Assembly (NCBI GenBank): GCA_963575745.1
Contig: CAUYUJ010022059.1
Span: forward strand, 1 to 64,000
Length of the DNA stretch: 64,000 bases
Direction of reading: 5' to 3'
Source: Prorocentrum cordatum
Taxonomy: Eukaryota; Sar; Dinophyceae; Prorocentrales; Prorocentraceae
The translations under genes were made by a program, and so were the position numbers. Of the stretch, positions 40,565-50,169 are shown one piece after another. The notes under the pieces are model-generated. The model saw nothing but the letters and a program-made list of their open reading frames with translations, made no database searches and was not told where the DNA came from. The first letter of the stretch is position 1, and each line of letters opens with the position of its first letter.

Positions 40565-41683
40565 TTAGAAACTGCAGTCCGGCATCGTCGGCGTGGGCGT
40601 CGGCTGTCCCTTGACGTTGCCGAGGCAGGTGAACAGGACTGATGCGAGCATGGCAGGGTGTGGCTGCCAGGTCCCATAGGTGTGTTTGCGAGCCCCGAAA
40701 AACGACAGCAGGACGCCCGCCTCCATCGTCTTCGTCAAGGCGTCCGCGACCATGGCCCAGGTCGGGACCCAGCTGAGCTTGAGCGCACTGTTGGCGTGCA
40801 CGGCCTCCTTGATCATGGAGGCGACGATGCGGAACCGGTTGTCGGTAGACTGGTCCACATCTGAAGCGATGTGCGTCACGAGACCTTTGCTGTCGCTGTA
40901 GATCTCCCCAGGGCGCTTGTCGGCGAGCACGTCGATCTTCTCGAGCGCCGTCTTGGGGTTGCAGGTCTCGGTTAGCAGCCGTCGGAACCACATGTTGGTC
41001 TCCGACCCCTCGAGGGTAGCGTGGCTCTCGGCAGCGAGGGTCGACTTCACCGACCTCTTGACTGTGCCAGAGTGCCAGGCGACGGGCAGGCACAGGTCGT
41101 ACCGGCCCCCGACGACGTCACGCGGGCGATGGGTGAGCCCCATCACCATGCCCATCTGACTCTTGACGCCGTCCACGTTGGCGAACGCGGCGTCGCTGAA
41201 GCACGCGGTGATGGCCGTCTTCAGGTCGACGAGCCTGCGCTTGAGCACGATCGCGAAGTTCGCGGTGGAGTGCACGTATGCGACTGTCTTGTTGAGCGTC
41301 TTCGCGTCGGCCACGGTAGCGGCGTTGGTGCGTCGAGCTGCAAATCTCACCAGGCAGGCAATGTCCACCCGGGTCTGCGCTGCTAGCCGCAACAGCTGCC
41401 CGAGCGTGTGGCGGTAGCTCGCCACCTCGGCGGCGGTGAGTCGGTCCTCAGCTCCTCGGCCCTCCAGGGCCTTCAAGTCGACGTAGTCCACCCGCGCGGC
41501 AGCGGTGGCCTGGGTCACGCGGAACTCGTCGTCGAGCTTGGTAATCGTACGTCCGTAGTGCTTGATGACCCCTTCGACTGGCTTGAGGTGTAGCTTCTGC
41601 CCCGGCGATGTGATCGTGGCCTTCCACTGGTTGGAGTTGTTGCGCTGGGCGAAAAGGAAATCGCCCACGTGTGAGTGGGCCAC
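40565..41683 (-). pseudogene. RT C-terminal part and RNase H of the LTR element
   Basis: 372 codons on the minus strand. SHVGDFLFAQ near the start is the RT DD box with the first Asp replaced by Gly. Connection sequence (VEGVIKHYGRTI, YRHTLGQLLRLAAQTRVDI) is followed by RNase H: ITACFSDAAFANVDG (Asp), STLAAESHATLEG (Glu), GEIYSDSKGLVTHI (Asp) and WVPTWAMVADALTK (last Asp). RNase H acidic positions are intact. Ends with TAA at 40565. Joins the 41704-42072 frame upstream by a shift. Confidence 0.75.
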
Positions 41684-41703
41684 CGCGGCGAGCCCACCCT
41701 CGT

Positions 41704-42613
41704 CTAAAAATAGTAGAGGCCCTTCTCGAGTTTGCTCTCCACGAGGCCGTGCTCGGCGAAAACTTTCTGCGCGTAGAGGTGCCGCTGCCTCCTGGCGTCG
41801 CGCGCCCCGTAGATCGCGCCCGTGGCCATCGCGATCTCGCCAGGCCGGGTCCCCGGCGGCGGTTTCTTGGCCGGCATGCGCAAGGGCAGTGGCCTCTCAA
41901 TGTTACCCGGCTGCAGGTAGGCCGCCATCGTGTCGCAGGACGAGATGTCCCAGTTTTTCTGGGCCGCAGCGGCCAGGGCCAGGTACAGTGCGCCCCTGGG
42001 CCCTGTAGGAGCGCCCGCCCTGATCTGCGACTTGTCCCCCTGGCAACCCTGCGCGACCAGGCGTGCCTTCATGGTGTTCTGGCCCTTGCTGGCTGGTCAG
42101 CACCCGGCGCGTGCCCACGGGGCGGATGCCAGGGTTGCGCCGCAGGTGTTCCTTCAGTTCCTTGGGCGGGAGCTTCTTGTAGGCGCCGAACTCCGTCCAC
42201 TTGGACCACTCGGTCTTCGCGGCGGCGTCCATGTTCTTTTTCTCGGTGGCACTCAGCGCGTCGTACTTGAGCTCCTTGGCGGTCGCGTTGCCCGTGAGAA
42301 GTGCCTCGCGGAGTCGTGTGCTTGCGTAGGGCTCGCTCGCGCGCTTCTGGAAGTAGTTGTCTAGGTAGAAGTCGACCTCGTTCGTGTCCTTCGGCCTCTT
42401 GAAGCACTTGGGCAGACTGTCCAAGAGATCCTTGCGCTTTGCAGCGCGCTCGCGGGGTTCGCGAGCTCGTGCTGGCGGTCGCGTTGCAGTGCCGCTGGTG
42501 CGTTCTCCCGTTGAACTTGGCGCTGCGTCTCGGTGCCGCGCTGATTCTCGGTGTCCGGCGGGCGCCGCGACATCGTCTCCTGGCGCGCCTGCTCCTCCGC
42601 AATCTTGGCCCAT
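41704..42613 (-). pseudogene. RT N-terminal part of the LTR element, frameshifted
   Basis: Minus strand. DTNEVDFYLDNYFQKRASEP, KKNMDAAAKTEWSKWTEFGAY and RPVGTRRVLTSQQ open the RT. After a shift near 42070, MKARLVAQGCQGDKSQIRAG and SSCDTMAAYLQPG give the first catalytic Asp in a variant palm motif, then ERPLPLRMPAKKPPPGTRPGE. The sequence drifts out of frame again near 41820. Separate frames 41903-42613 and 41704-42072 make up one RT. Confidence 0.65.
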
Positions 42614-42646
42614 TCTCGAATCATGCCCGAGCCATCGGACTCGATG

Positions 42647-43459
42647 TCATCGTCGACCGGGCCCTGATGGGGCAGGTTCAGGAGGTCGAAAATCTGCGGC
42701 AGCAGCGGCGGAAGTGGCTGCAGGGGCGGCAGCATCGCCTGAGTCTGAGGCCAGCGCCGGCGGGTCGACAGCCGCTGGTGGCGGCGGCGGCTCCGCTGGC
42801 GGTAGCAGCGGCGGGGGCTGCTGCACGTCTCCTCCCGAAGGCGGTGGGGCCGGTTCCCCGCTGCCGCCTGCCCCTCCACTGGTTGTGAAATCGCCGTCTC
42901 CTTGGCGGCGTGCCAACCATTCAGCGCGCTTATGAGCGCGCTGGTTCGCTTCGGAATGCTCGATGTTGCCGAAGTTGCGCTGCTGGATGGCTGGCTGCTG
43001 GTCGGGCACTGGCAGCGCTGGTGGTGCGGGGGGCTGACCGTCGCTGCGGGGGCGCTTCTTCGGTGTCGGTCCCGTCAGATCAAGGAACATGTCGTCGTCA
43101 GCGCCTGGCGGTCCAGCAGGGTCTCCCCCTTCGCCAGGATCGGGCGGAGGGGGTCCGCCTCCTGCGCCACCGCCGCCTCCTCCAGGGCTTGGGGGATGCG
43201 CGGGCCCTGAGGTCCCTGGCGGGGCGCCTGGCGGAGGTCCAGGCGATCGGTTGCCGTTCAGCGCGTTCAGCACTTGCCACCGCGGAGCGAGTTCCGTGGC
43301 CGTGGCGCGACGTAGGTGTCCACGGTCGACTTTCACGGTCGTGGAGCGATGGTAGACCCGCGTTTTCGACGCGCCCTCGACCCCGATGATGACGGCGGGC
43401 CCGTGCCACTGCGAGGCCCATTCTCTTTTGGGCTTGCCGTTGCCCCTCCAGTAGTGCAC
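42647..43459 (-). CDS. integrase C-terminal part and proline/glycine-rich linker
   Basis: 270 codons on the minus strand. HYWRGNGKPKREWASQWHGPAVIIGVEG and VYHRSTTVKVDRGHLRRAT are the integrase C-terminal, GPA/VI-type domain. After residue about 75 the frame is a low-complexity linker of Pro, Gly, Ala and Asp (PGPPPGAPPGTSGPAHPPSP, DDMFLDLTGPTPKKRPR) of the kind that separates integrase and RT in copia elements. Preceded at 43472 by a TAG stop that splits it from the integrase core. Confidence 0.6.
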   Translation of the reverse strand: MHYWRGNGKPKREWASQWHGPAVIIGVEGASKTRVYHRSTTVKVDRGHLRRATATELAPRWQVLNALNGNRSPGPPPGAPPGTSGPAHPPSPGGGGGGAGGGPPPPDPGEGGDPAGPPGADDDMFLDLTGPTPKKRPRSDGQPPAPPALPVPDQQPAIQQRNFGNIEHSEANQRAHKRAEWLARRQGDGDFTTSGGAGGSGEPAPPPSGGDVQQPPPLLPPAEPPPPPAAVDPPALASDSGDAAAPAATSAAAAADFRPPEPAPSGPGRR

Positions 43460-43471
43460 CTGATCTCCGGT

Positions 43472-44278
43472 CTAGTAGACGTCGCCTGCGTGCTGAGCCC
43501 CATCTGCTCGAGATCGGGCCAGCAGCGCCTTCGAGAGGGACTGGTTGAACCTCTGGTGCTGCATGGAGGTTTGCGCGGCCTTCACGATGGCGATCCTCTC
43601 CGAAAGCGGCTTGTCGGACACGATGCGCTCGCGCAGGGACAGCCTGCCGGCGTTGTCCAGCGAGACACGCGGGAGGCGAAGGCCTCGCCCGAGCACCCGC
43701 TGCGACGGCGAGTAGCCCGTGGAGTTGACCTGGCTGTCCATGGCCCAGCACACGGAGGCGATCATCCACTGGACTTTGTGAGCGGCCGCGGGCTGGTCGA
43801 ACCTGATGCTGAATTGGTCGATCAGCTTCCTCGCGTGCACCTTCCACATCCCGCCATGTCGTTCCACGGTAGCATTATGCTGCGGCGTCGCCGCTGATGT
43901 CGTCATCAAGCGGCAGCCCATGTCCTCGCGCTCCTTGGAAAACTCTCGCTCGAGCTCGCCTCCTCCATCAAATATGACTCGCTGAGGCGCCCCAAATGGC
44001 GCGATCCAAATCTGCAACAGTCGAGCGAAAACAACCGATGGATGCCTTGATGCGACAGTGCCGCACACCGTAAAACCTGAGGCCAGGTCGACCACGTTGA
44101 GGTAAACCAGCCGGTTGCCAGCGTAGTCGGCCAGGGTGAACAGGTCCACTCCGATGGGGTCGTCGAAGTCCCTGTCCAGTCTGATCCGCCCTGGTAGGCG
44201 AGGTAGTGGTCGCTGATGTGCTGCACGCACCTCGCAGTAGAGGTTGAGCCATTTCGATGGACCTCTGCGATCCACCAC
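43472..44278 (-). CDS. copia-type integrase catalytic core
   Basis: 268 codons on the minus strand. DDE triad: D45 in PIGVDLFTLADYAG, D104 in RVIFDGGGELEREF and E139 in HNATVERHGGMWK, with 34 residues between the last two. STGYSPSQRVLGRGLRLPRV and RIVSDKPLSERIAIVKAAQT are conserved downstream integrase sequence. The HHCC finger words (IMQLHMNTGHPSNGSLARAI) are in another frame just upstream at about 44290-44350, marking a frameshift. Ends at a TAG after AQHAGDVY. Confidence 0.8.
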   Translation of the reverse strand: MVDRRGPSKWLNLYCEVRAAHQRPLPRLPGRIRLDRDFDDPIGVDLFTLADYAGNRLVYLNVVDLASGFTVCGTVASRHPSVVFARLLQIWIAPFGAPQRVIFDGGGELEREFSKEREDMGCRLMTTSAATPQHNATVERHGGMWKVHARKLIDQFSIRFDQPAAAHKVQWMIASVCWAMDSQVNSTGYSPSQRVLGRGLRLPRVSLDNAGRLSLRERIVSDKPLSERIAIVKAAQTSMQHQRFNQSLSKALLARSRADGAQHAGDVY

Positions 44279-45353
44279 CAGTCACACGAATGGCTCGGGC
44301 AAGTGAACCGTTGGACGGGTGCCCCGTGTTCATGTGGAGCTGCATGATGGCGGACCGTAGTGTCCGCTCCTCCGCGGCCGTGAGCGCTGGATCCTGAGCG
44401 GCTGCGGTGGCTGGAGGCGTCCTTCTTCTTGCCTTTCTCGTGGTCGACGTAGGGTGAGCTTCTCGTACAGGTCGGCGGTTCGGACGTCGCAGCTGCTCGG
44501 CTAGCACCGTAACGAGCTTGGTCGTGTAGTTCTCGCTGCGCTTCGCGCCCTTCCCGCGGGCCTCTGCGCGTGGGCGCCCCCCGCTGCCGAAGCGCCTCGG
44601 CGAGTCGTCGAACCCGGAATGGTCGGTGATGATCCGCCAGGGCTTCTTGATGTGGATCCCATTCCTTGTCTTGAGGTTGAACGTGCAGCCGTCGAAGTCC
44701 ACGACGCGCGGATGCTGCTCCATCAGTTGCTTGGCAATGGCGTTTTTGTTTTGGTCCCATCCGTCGCATCACCTCGGCCACTCGAACGAGACGGCGAGCT
44801 GGGCGCCGAACTCCTCGCGCAGCCGTGACATGGATTGCAGGAACAGGCCGGTCATCTGCTTGGACTTGTCCAGATCCCTTTCCAACTTGGGGATTTTGTT
44901 CGGGTCGATCTTGCCGATGGGTCGTTGTAGCGATGTCCACGGCCGGCAGGGAAACGCAGCGTGAACGCGCACACGCTGGCCTGCGGCAAGGTGCTTCCGG
45001 ACCCTGCCCTCCGGCTTCTGGACCACGACCTGCTTGGAGAGGTAGAAGCCTGGAAGACCGCACCTGACAGCAGCTCGTCCCTTCTTCTTCCGGACGGCGC
45101 TGAGCTTGCTGTCTGGGTTGCAGCACCACTCGTAGAGCACGGTGCTGTTCGCTGCGGAGGTCGGGCTGGATCTGGTTGTAGACTGGGCCAGATTAGTAAT
45201 CAAGGCCTGGCCGATCTTGCGCGGCTGGATGCCGCTCTTGCTGGTGGCGAAGACTGAGCGCTTGCTAGCGACCAGCTGCGGCTTCGTCCCCTTCTTGAGC
45301 GTCCTCACGCGTAGCTGCTCCTTCTCCACAATGTTGGCCTCGGGTTCAGCCAT
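43968..45353 (-). pseudogene. pol region between Gag and integrase core of the LTR element
   Basis: Minus strand. From 45353: EPEANIVEKEQLRVRTLKKG, LYEWCCNPDSKLSAVRKKKG, AAFPCRPWTSLQRPIGKIDP and GLFLQSMSRLREEFGAQLAVSFEW, ending at 44769. Then, in the frame from 44723, QHPRVVDFDGCTFNLKTRNG, KPWRIITDHSG and the integrase finger HMNTGHPSNGSLARAI. The FPC-x-PW word suggests the methyltransferase-like fold I associate with some dinoflagellate copia polyproteins, but that is only a resemblance. No protease D-x-G motif was recognised. Confidence 0.5.
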
Positions 45354-46992
45354 TGGCGATGGCGTCCTGGCCGTGGCTCAGGGTCACGGGCGTGCCGAGA
45401 GCGCAGTCCGAGCATAACCCTTGGTGGCTGCAGGCCTCGAAGGTCGTCTCGCCACAGGCGATGCAGTCCTGCAGGAGCGCGGCCACGCACGTCGCGGGGT
45501 AGGTCGTCTGCGGCAGCGTCGCCAGCGTGAGGTTCGGAGCTGGAGCCGCGGTGGAGCAGCAGACCAGAGCTGTGGCTACGGCCGAACGTAGCCGCGACCC
45601 CGTCGGTCGCCGAGTCTGGACACGTCTCGGAACGTTCAGCTCCTTCTTCGCGACGAGGTTGTTAATGGTGTCGATCAGCGCGCTGGCCCTGGTAGTGTTG
45701 TTGACCGTGGGCTGGTCGCCCGTTCTCGTCTTCCGATCTCGTCGGTCGAGCGTCTTCTCGACCTCTACGTACAGGGTCTTGTCCAGCTGTCGCTTCCTTC
45801 CGGAAACTGCTCGGCGATGTGCGCCTGGCGTTGAGGACAGCCTCCGCGACCTCCTCGCCCACCGCCCTTTGACTGGCCGTCCTTGGGCGCGAACTTGCGA
45901 GCACCTGGCGCGGGGAACTCCTTGTCTCCTCTCCAGTGTCCGGTCTCGCCGCAGTCCCAGCAAGAAGTGCCCCTCTTGCGCTGGTCGACCCGGCTCTGTA
46001 GCTTGGTCGGGCGGCGGGGCGGCGCGGACCTTGACTTGCCGCGGCCCCTGAGGGCCTCCCGGGCCGATCTGACGGTGGCCATGGCCTCGGGAATAGCGGC
46101 AAGTTCCGCTGCGGCAGTTCCGACCTTGGCAGAGTCGTCGCCGTCGACCAGCTCGGAGATGTCGACGTTGGAGGACTCGAGCTCGGCGCTGAAGGACTCG
46201 AGCTCCCGGCGAACCATGTCCTGGACGTCGATCTCGTCCTCGTCGCCCCCCTCTTGCTCTTCGTCGTTCTCGTCGCCCGGCTCGTCGACGACATTGGTAG
46301 AGCGCCCCCCGCGGCTGGAGGAAGCGTTGCTGCGCCAGCCGCCTTGCGAGCGCGACTGGTTGGCCCGTGATCTCGGCGGGGGGGCGCGGCGCTCCGACGC
46401 GTGGATGTCCGGGGGCATCCTGACCAGCAGCCTGCGAATGCGCTGTTAGCCGTAGCGCTCGTCGGGCAGATTTCCCACGACGCGCTCTCGGCACTCTGCT
46501 GTGAGCCCAGTTTTGCGCAGCAGGAACCACACCGCCACATTTGAGGTCCACCTCGTTCTCGCGCAGCTGCTGCAATCCAGTCTCGAAACGGATGGGCCAA
46601 TCCGTCATGCGTTCACTTCTTCGTCGGTGATGTTGAGTCGACTCGAAGAACTTCTCGAGGGTCTCGCCATTTCTGCGCAGTCTTCTGTTGGCCAAACTAG
46701 CCTCCAGGTGTTGTAGCGCGTTCTCTATGCCGACCTGGTTCCTGTTGCGCTTCCTATCATTGGGGCCTTCGATGTCCACCGCGGCTGCTGGATGCAGCTG
46801 CGCCTCCGTCATATTTAGTGCTGCGCCGCGGGCTGCCCCACTGAGCTGCAGCGCGAGTTCCGATGCGAGACTATGAGCCACGGCAAGGTTCTCACTCGGC
46901 TTCCAGAGCTTGACCTCTTGTTGGTAGTCTCTCCACTTTGTAGGGTCGCCATTCCATGTAGGGGCAGTGTTGCACGCGCAGTTATCCGCCAT
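45346..46992 (-). pseudogene. Gag of the LTR element with degenerate zinc knuckle
   Basis: The minus-strand start ATG at 46992 begins MADNCACNTAPTWNGDPTKW, a typical copia Gag opening, then LASELALQLSGAARGAAL and LEASLANRRLRRNGETLEKF. Around 46.5 kb the frame is lost. The Gag C-terminal half continues in the frame 45765-46418: MPPDIHASERR, acidic DEPGDENDEEQEGGDEDEID, SFSAELESSNVDIS, and the knuckle CWDCGETGHWRGDKEFPAPG. There the last Cys of the knuckle is Phe. An in-frame TAG lies between the halves near 46447. The remainder to 45346 contains a Cys-rich tail (CVAALLQDCIACGETTFEAC). Confidence 0.65.
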
Positions 46993-46999
46993 TGTGTCC

Positions 47000-47665
47000 A
47001 GAATGAGGTAGCGAGCCGCGTCGCTGACACTGGCGTCGAAAGAGAATGCGTTGATGCTGGCGTCGCTGGCACTGGCGTAGGATAGGTAGGCGTGGATGCT
47101 GGCGTCGCCGACGCTGGCGTTGGATAAATCGGCGTCGATGCTTGCGTCGCTGACGCTGCGGTAGGAGAAGTAGGCACTGATGCTTGCGTCGCTGACGCTG
47201 GCCTGGGGGAAGTAGGCGAAGTTGTCGTCGATGGCGGCGTCGCTGACGCTGTGGGAGAAGTAGGCGTTGATGTCGGCGTCGCTGACGCTGACGCACGGGA
47301 AGTAGGCGTTGGTGACGGCGTCGCTGACGCTGTCGGAAGAGTAGGCGTTGATGTCGGCGTCGCTGACGCTGACGAGCGGGAAGTAGGCGCTGGCGACGGC
47401 GTCGCTGACGCTGTCGGAGAAGTAGGCGTGGATGTCGGCATCGCTGACGCTGACGCACGGGAAGCAGGCGTTGGTGGCGGCGGTGCTCACACCGTCGGAG
47501 AAGTAGTTCGGCGTTGTTTACGGCGTCGCTGTCACTGTCGGAGAAGTAGGCGCTGGCGACGGCGTCGCTGATGCTGTCGTAGAAGTTGGCAGGGTAGGCA
47601 TAGACGTCGGCGTCGCTGACGCTGACGTGGACGATGCTAGCGTCGCTGACGCTGGAGAGGGCGCT
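47000..47665 (-). repeat. Ser/Asp/Ala-rich tandem repeat upstream of or fused to Gag
   Basis: Units of 30-36 bp around GTCGGCGTCGCTGACGCTGA and CGGGAAGTAGGCG repeat about 20 times. On the minus strand, in frame with the Gag ATG, they read YFPCVSVSDADINAYFSDSV and similar, open from 47490 to 46993. Whether this is a translated N-terminal extension of Gag or untranslated leader is undecided. The regular coding register over 490 bp favours at least past translation. Confidence 0.7.
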
Positions 47666-47798
47666 GGGCAACAGCGCGACCAGGCTGGTTAGGAAGCCGC
47701 TGGGTTTCGATTCAGGAAGACGCGTCGCAGACGCCGTCTTGCAGTATGTACGGCGCGCAGCGCCGGGATAGCGGAACGGCCTCGCTCCAAGTTACCGC

Positions 47799-48717
47799 TG
47801 TGATATGGATCGGCGCGCAGGGCCGGGGATGCTTTTGCTGCGAGCGCGGCTCGAACAACTGGCGTAGTACTAAGGCCAAGGGCCCGGAGAAATAAACATA
47901 TTACCCCAGTGCGACCCTACCTAGGAGTTGGAGCATTTAGGAAAGCAACATCTACATTTACACCGGCAGCTACATTTACATCTACATATGCATCTACATC
48001 TGCATCAGCATCAACAGCGAGACTCACATCTACATATACACATACACTTAGATTTACACCTACATCTACATCATATGCTATGCTGCGCTATGCTCTGCTG
48101 TGCTGTGATGTGATGTGCCATGATATGCTATGATGCGCTGTGGTATGATAAGTAATGATATGCGATGTTATGTTGCGCTATGCTATGCTATTTTGAACTA
48201 TGATATGCCATGTTATGCTTGGCTATGCTATGCTATGGTGTGTTAATGATGCACTAAGCTAAGCTAAGGTAAGCTATGATAAGGTAAGCTTTGTTAGGCT
48301 AAGCTAGGGTAAGCTAAGCCACGCTAAGCTATGCTAGGATGAGATGAGACAGCTAAACCAAGCTAAGCTAAGCTAAGCAAATCAAGGCTAATTTGATAAG
48401 CTAAGCTAGGCTAGGCTAGGCTAGGCTAGGCAAAGTTAAGGTAAGCTAAGCTAATCTGAGATAAGCTAAGCTAAGCTAAGCTAAGCTGGGTGAACACAGG
48501 GGGCGTAACTGGGGGAACCGCGGGGCGGATCCTGGGGGAACCGCCCAGGGCGAGTTCCACTGCCCGGCCCTTGAAGAGAACAGGGTAAGAACTTTCAATG
48601 CAGAGCTTACGTAGGGAATAGTGGCAGCGGCGAGCAAGGAATGAAACCGCAGGCCCTTCGAGGCTTCTGGGGAAACCCTCTCGGGCCTCTTACATTCCTG
48701 GGGAATTAGCTTTCACA
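47799..48717 (-). repeat. 5' LTR, interrupted by an insertion
   Basis: 47799-47897 matches 39116-39214 (TGTGATATGGATCGGCGCGC) and 48620-48717 matches 39217-39314. The second half carries the same nested hairpin (48637-48699). The middle, about 47898-48619, is absent from the other LTR. The differences in the hairpin half fall in bulge or internal-loop positions (39251 C vs T, 39259 G vs T), not in stems. Confidence 0.85.
47898..48619. repeat. insertion in the 5' LTR made of ACATCT, ATGCT and GCTAA repeats
   Basis: About 720 bp not present in the partner LTR: (ACATCT)-like hexamers 47945-48075, (TATGC)-like pentamers 48075-48240, (GCTAA/GCTAG)-like pentamers 48245-48490, then 130 bp of unique sequence with GGGGGAACCGC twice. 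No clear short duplication of the insertion point could be established. Confidence 0.75.
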
Positions 48718-48722
48718 CCTGG
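48718..48722. other. target-site duplication CCTGG, right
   Basis: CCTGG follows the terminal TTCACA of the right LTR and repeats 39111-39115. Confidence 0.8.
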
Positions 48723-50165
48723 GAGCATAAGAGGAGCCCTGGATATCGGTGTAGCACCTGCTGGCATCAGCAGGCCGCCCGAGTAGTGCAGGGCGGTCTC
48801 ATCATCCCATCCCCGGGGTACCGCCCAAGACTATTCGGGGGGCCTGCCAAGGCCAGCCAGGACCATTTTGTGGGGCTGCCTGTGTGCAGCCCGAGGCCCC
48901 ACATTTGGATACCAAACTCGAGGAAGACGCGCCAGGTTTTAAAACAGCACGTCGTCGGACATGTGAAAACGCACGCTCGGCAGCAGGCGGGTGCGCCCGG
49001 CGGGATTCGCACATGCCTCGCCCTCGCTCGGTGCGCGCTGGGATCCCCTCTGGCGGCGCCGCCAGGAGGAGTCTGTACACGTCGGTCGTTGAAAGTAGGC
49101 AGTGTTGTGCTCCCAGGTCCCAATACATTTGTTTGTAGTGCCTTCCTGCTTCAAGCACCTTCCTATGTTTGGCGCCTTTGCTGTGTTTTGTCATTCTCTG
49201 GAAGGCCCTGAACCCAACCTACTTCATTCCCGCCTTGGTACTTCATGTGTTTACCTACTTCTCTCGACCGACGTGTCGCCGATCCCTATCCCTACCAGGT
49301 CATGGCATCTGAGCCATTCTCATTTCCCCCCCGTTGAGGATAGGCCCCTCGAAACCCGAAGGGAACAGCCTCTATTTCCATCCAGGAGGGTAAATCGGCC
49401 AGTGGGGCCAAGGCCATGCCAGTGCGGATGCGATCGTCTCAACGATGTTCGGAGAAGGGTCGGCGCCGACCCAGAACATCTACCGTCGCAACATTCAGCT
49501 GCCCGCGCTCCCGCACGTGCTGAGGGCGAAACTGGATCGTGCAGCTGGCGGGCCCTGTCCTGGGATAGTCCAGGAGGGCCTGAACCAGCGGAGCGCGGAC
49601 AGCACAGGCTGGCCAGCCACTGCTGCTGCGCCCAACACAGGGGCGCACAGCAAGCCAGGGTGGACGTGGGGTGGGCAAGAACGCCACATCGCCGTGCCTC
49701 CTGGGCACGGACTAGTATGGCTGACGCACGCTGAGCGGCCTCGCGCCGCTGCCACCCGCCCGCGGGCGGGCCAACCAACCACCCAACCAGCCAGGGCGGG
49801 GGAGGGAGGAGCGCGGCGCGGCATCACCACGCGGACTTTCACCAGCCGCCGCGCGGCCCAAGGCGCGGAACATTGCAGGACTCGCAGGAGGAGAGCTCCA
49901 ATGAAGCGCCAGGGAGCCCCCTCGAAGACACCCACACTGATCCGCAGCCCCTCCATGGGGGCGCCCAGCTAGAAGGCCAGTGGGCCATGAGACTAGAAAT
50001 GGTATCCTTACCTTACCCCTGCTCCTCAAATTTCCCCGCCTCAAAATCAAATTGCTGCGCAATCTGGGGGCGACTAAAAGCTCCGCGCCAACCCGCGACA
50101 GATTGTGCCTATGTGTGGGCGTTGTTTGTACCTTCATGCTTGGTCTGCGCTTCGCACTCCCTAAG
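48723..50165. other. no recognised gene
   Basis: G+C-rich unique DNA on both sides of the former integration site. Frames up to 210 codons occur on both strands, but they overlap each other and show no recognised motif. Confidence 0.4.
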
Positions 50166-50169
50166 TACT

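Larger units (their letters stand above)
39116..48717 (-). mobile_element. complete copia-type LTR retrotransposon with TSD
   Basis: Direct repeats 39116-39314 and 47799-48717 begin TGTGA and end TCACA, and both sides are flanked by CCTGG. Between them the minus strand encodes Gag with a zinc knuckle, integrase, reverse transcriptase and RNase H in copia order, plus a small downstream ORF. The coding frames contain frameshifts, and the RT DD box reads HVGDF, so the copy is inactive as read. Size is about 9.6 kb, about 8.9 kb without the insertion in the right LTR. Confidence 0.85.
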
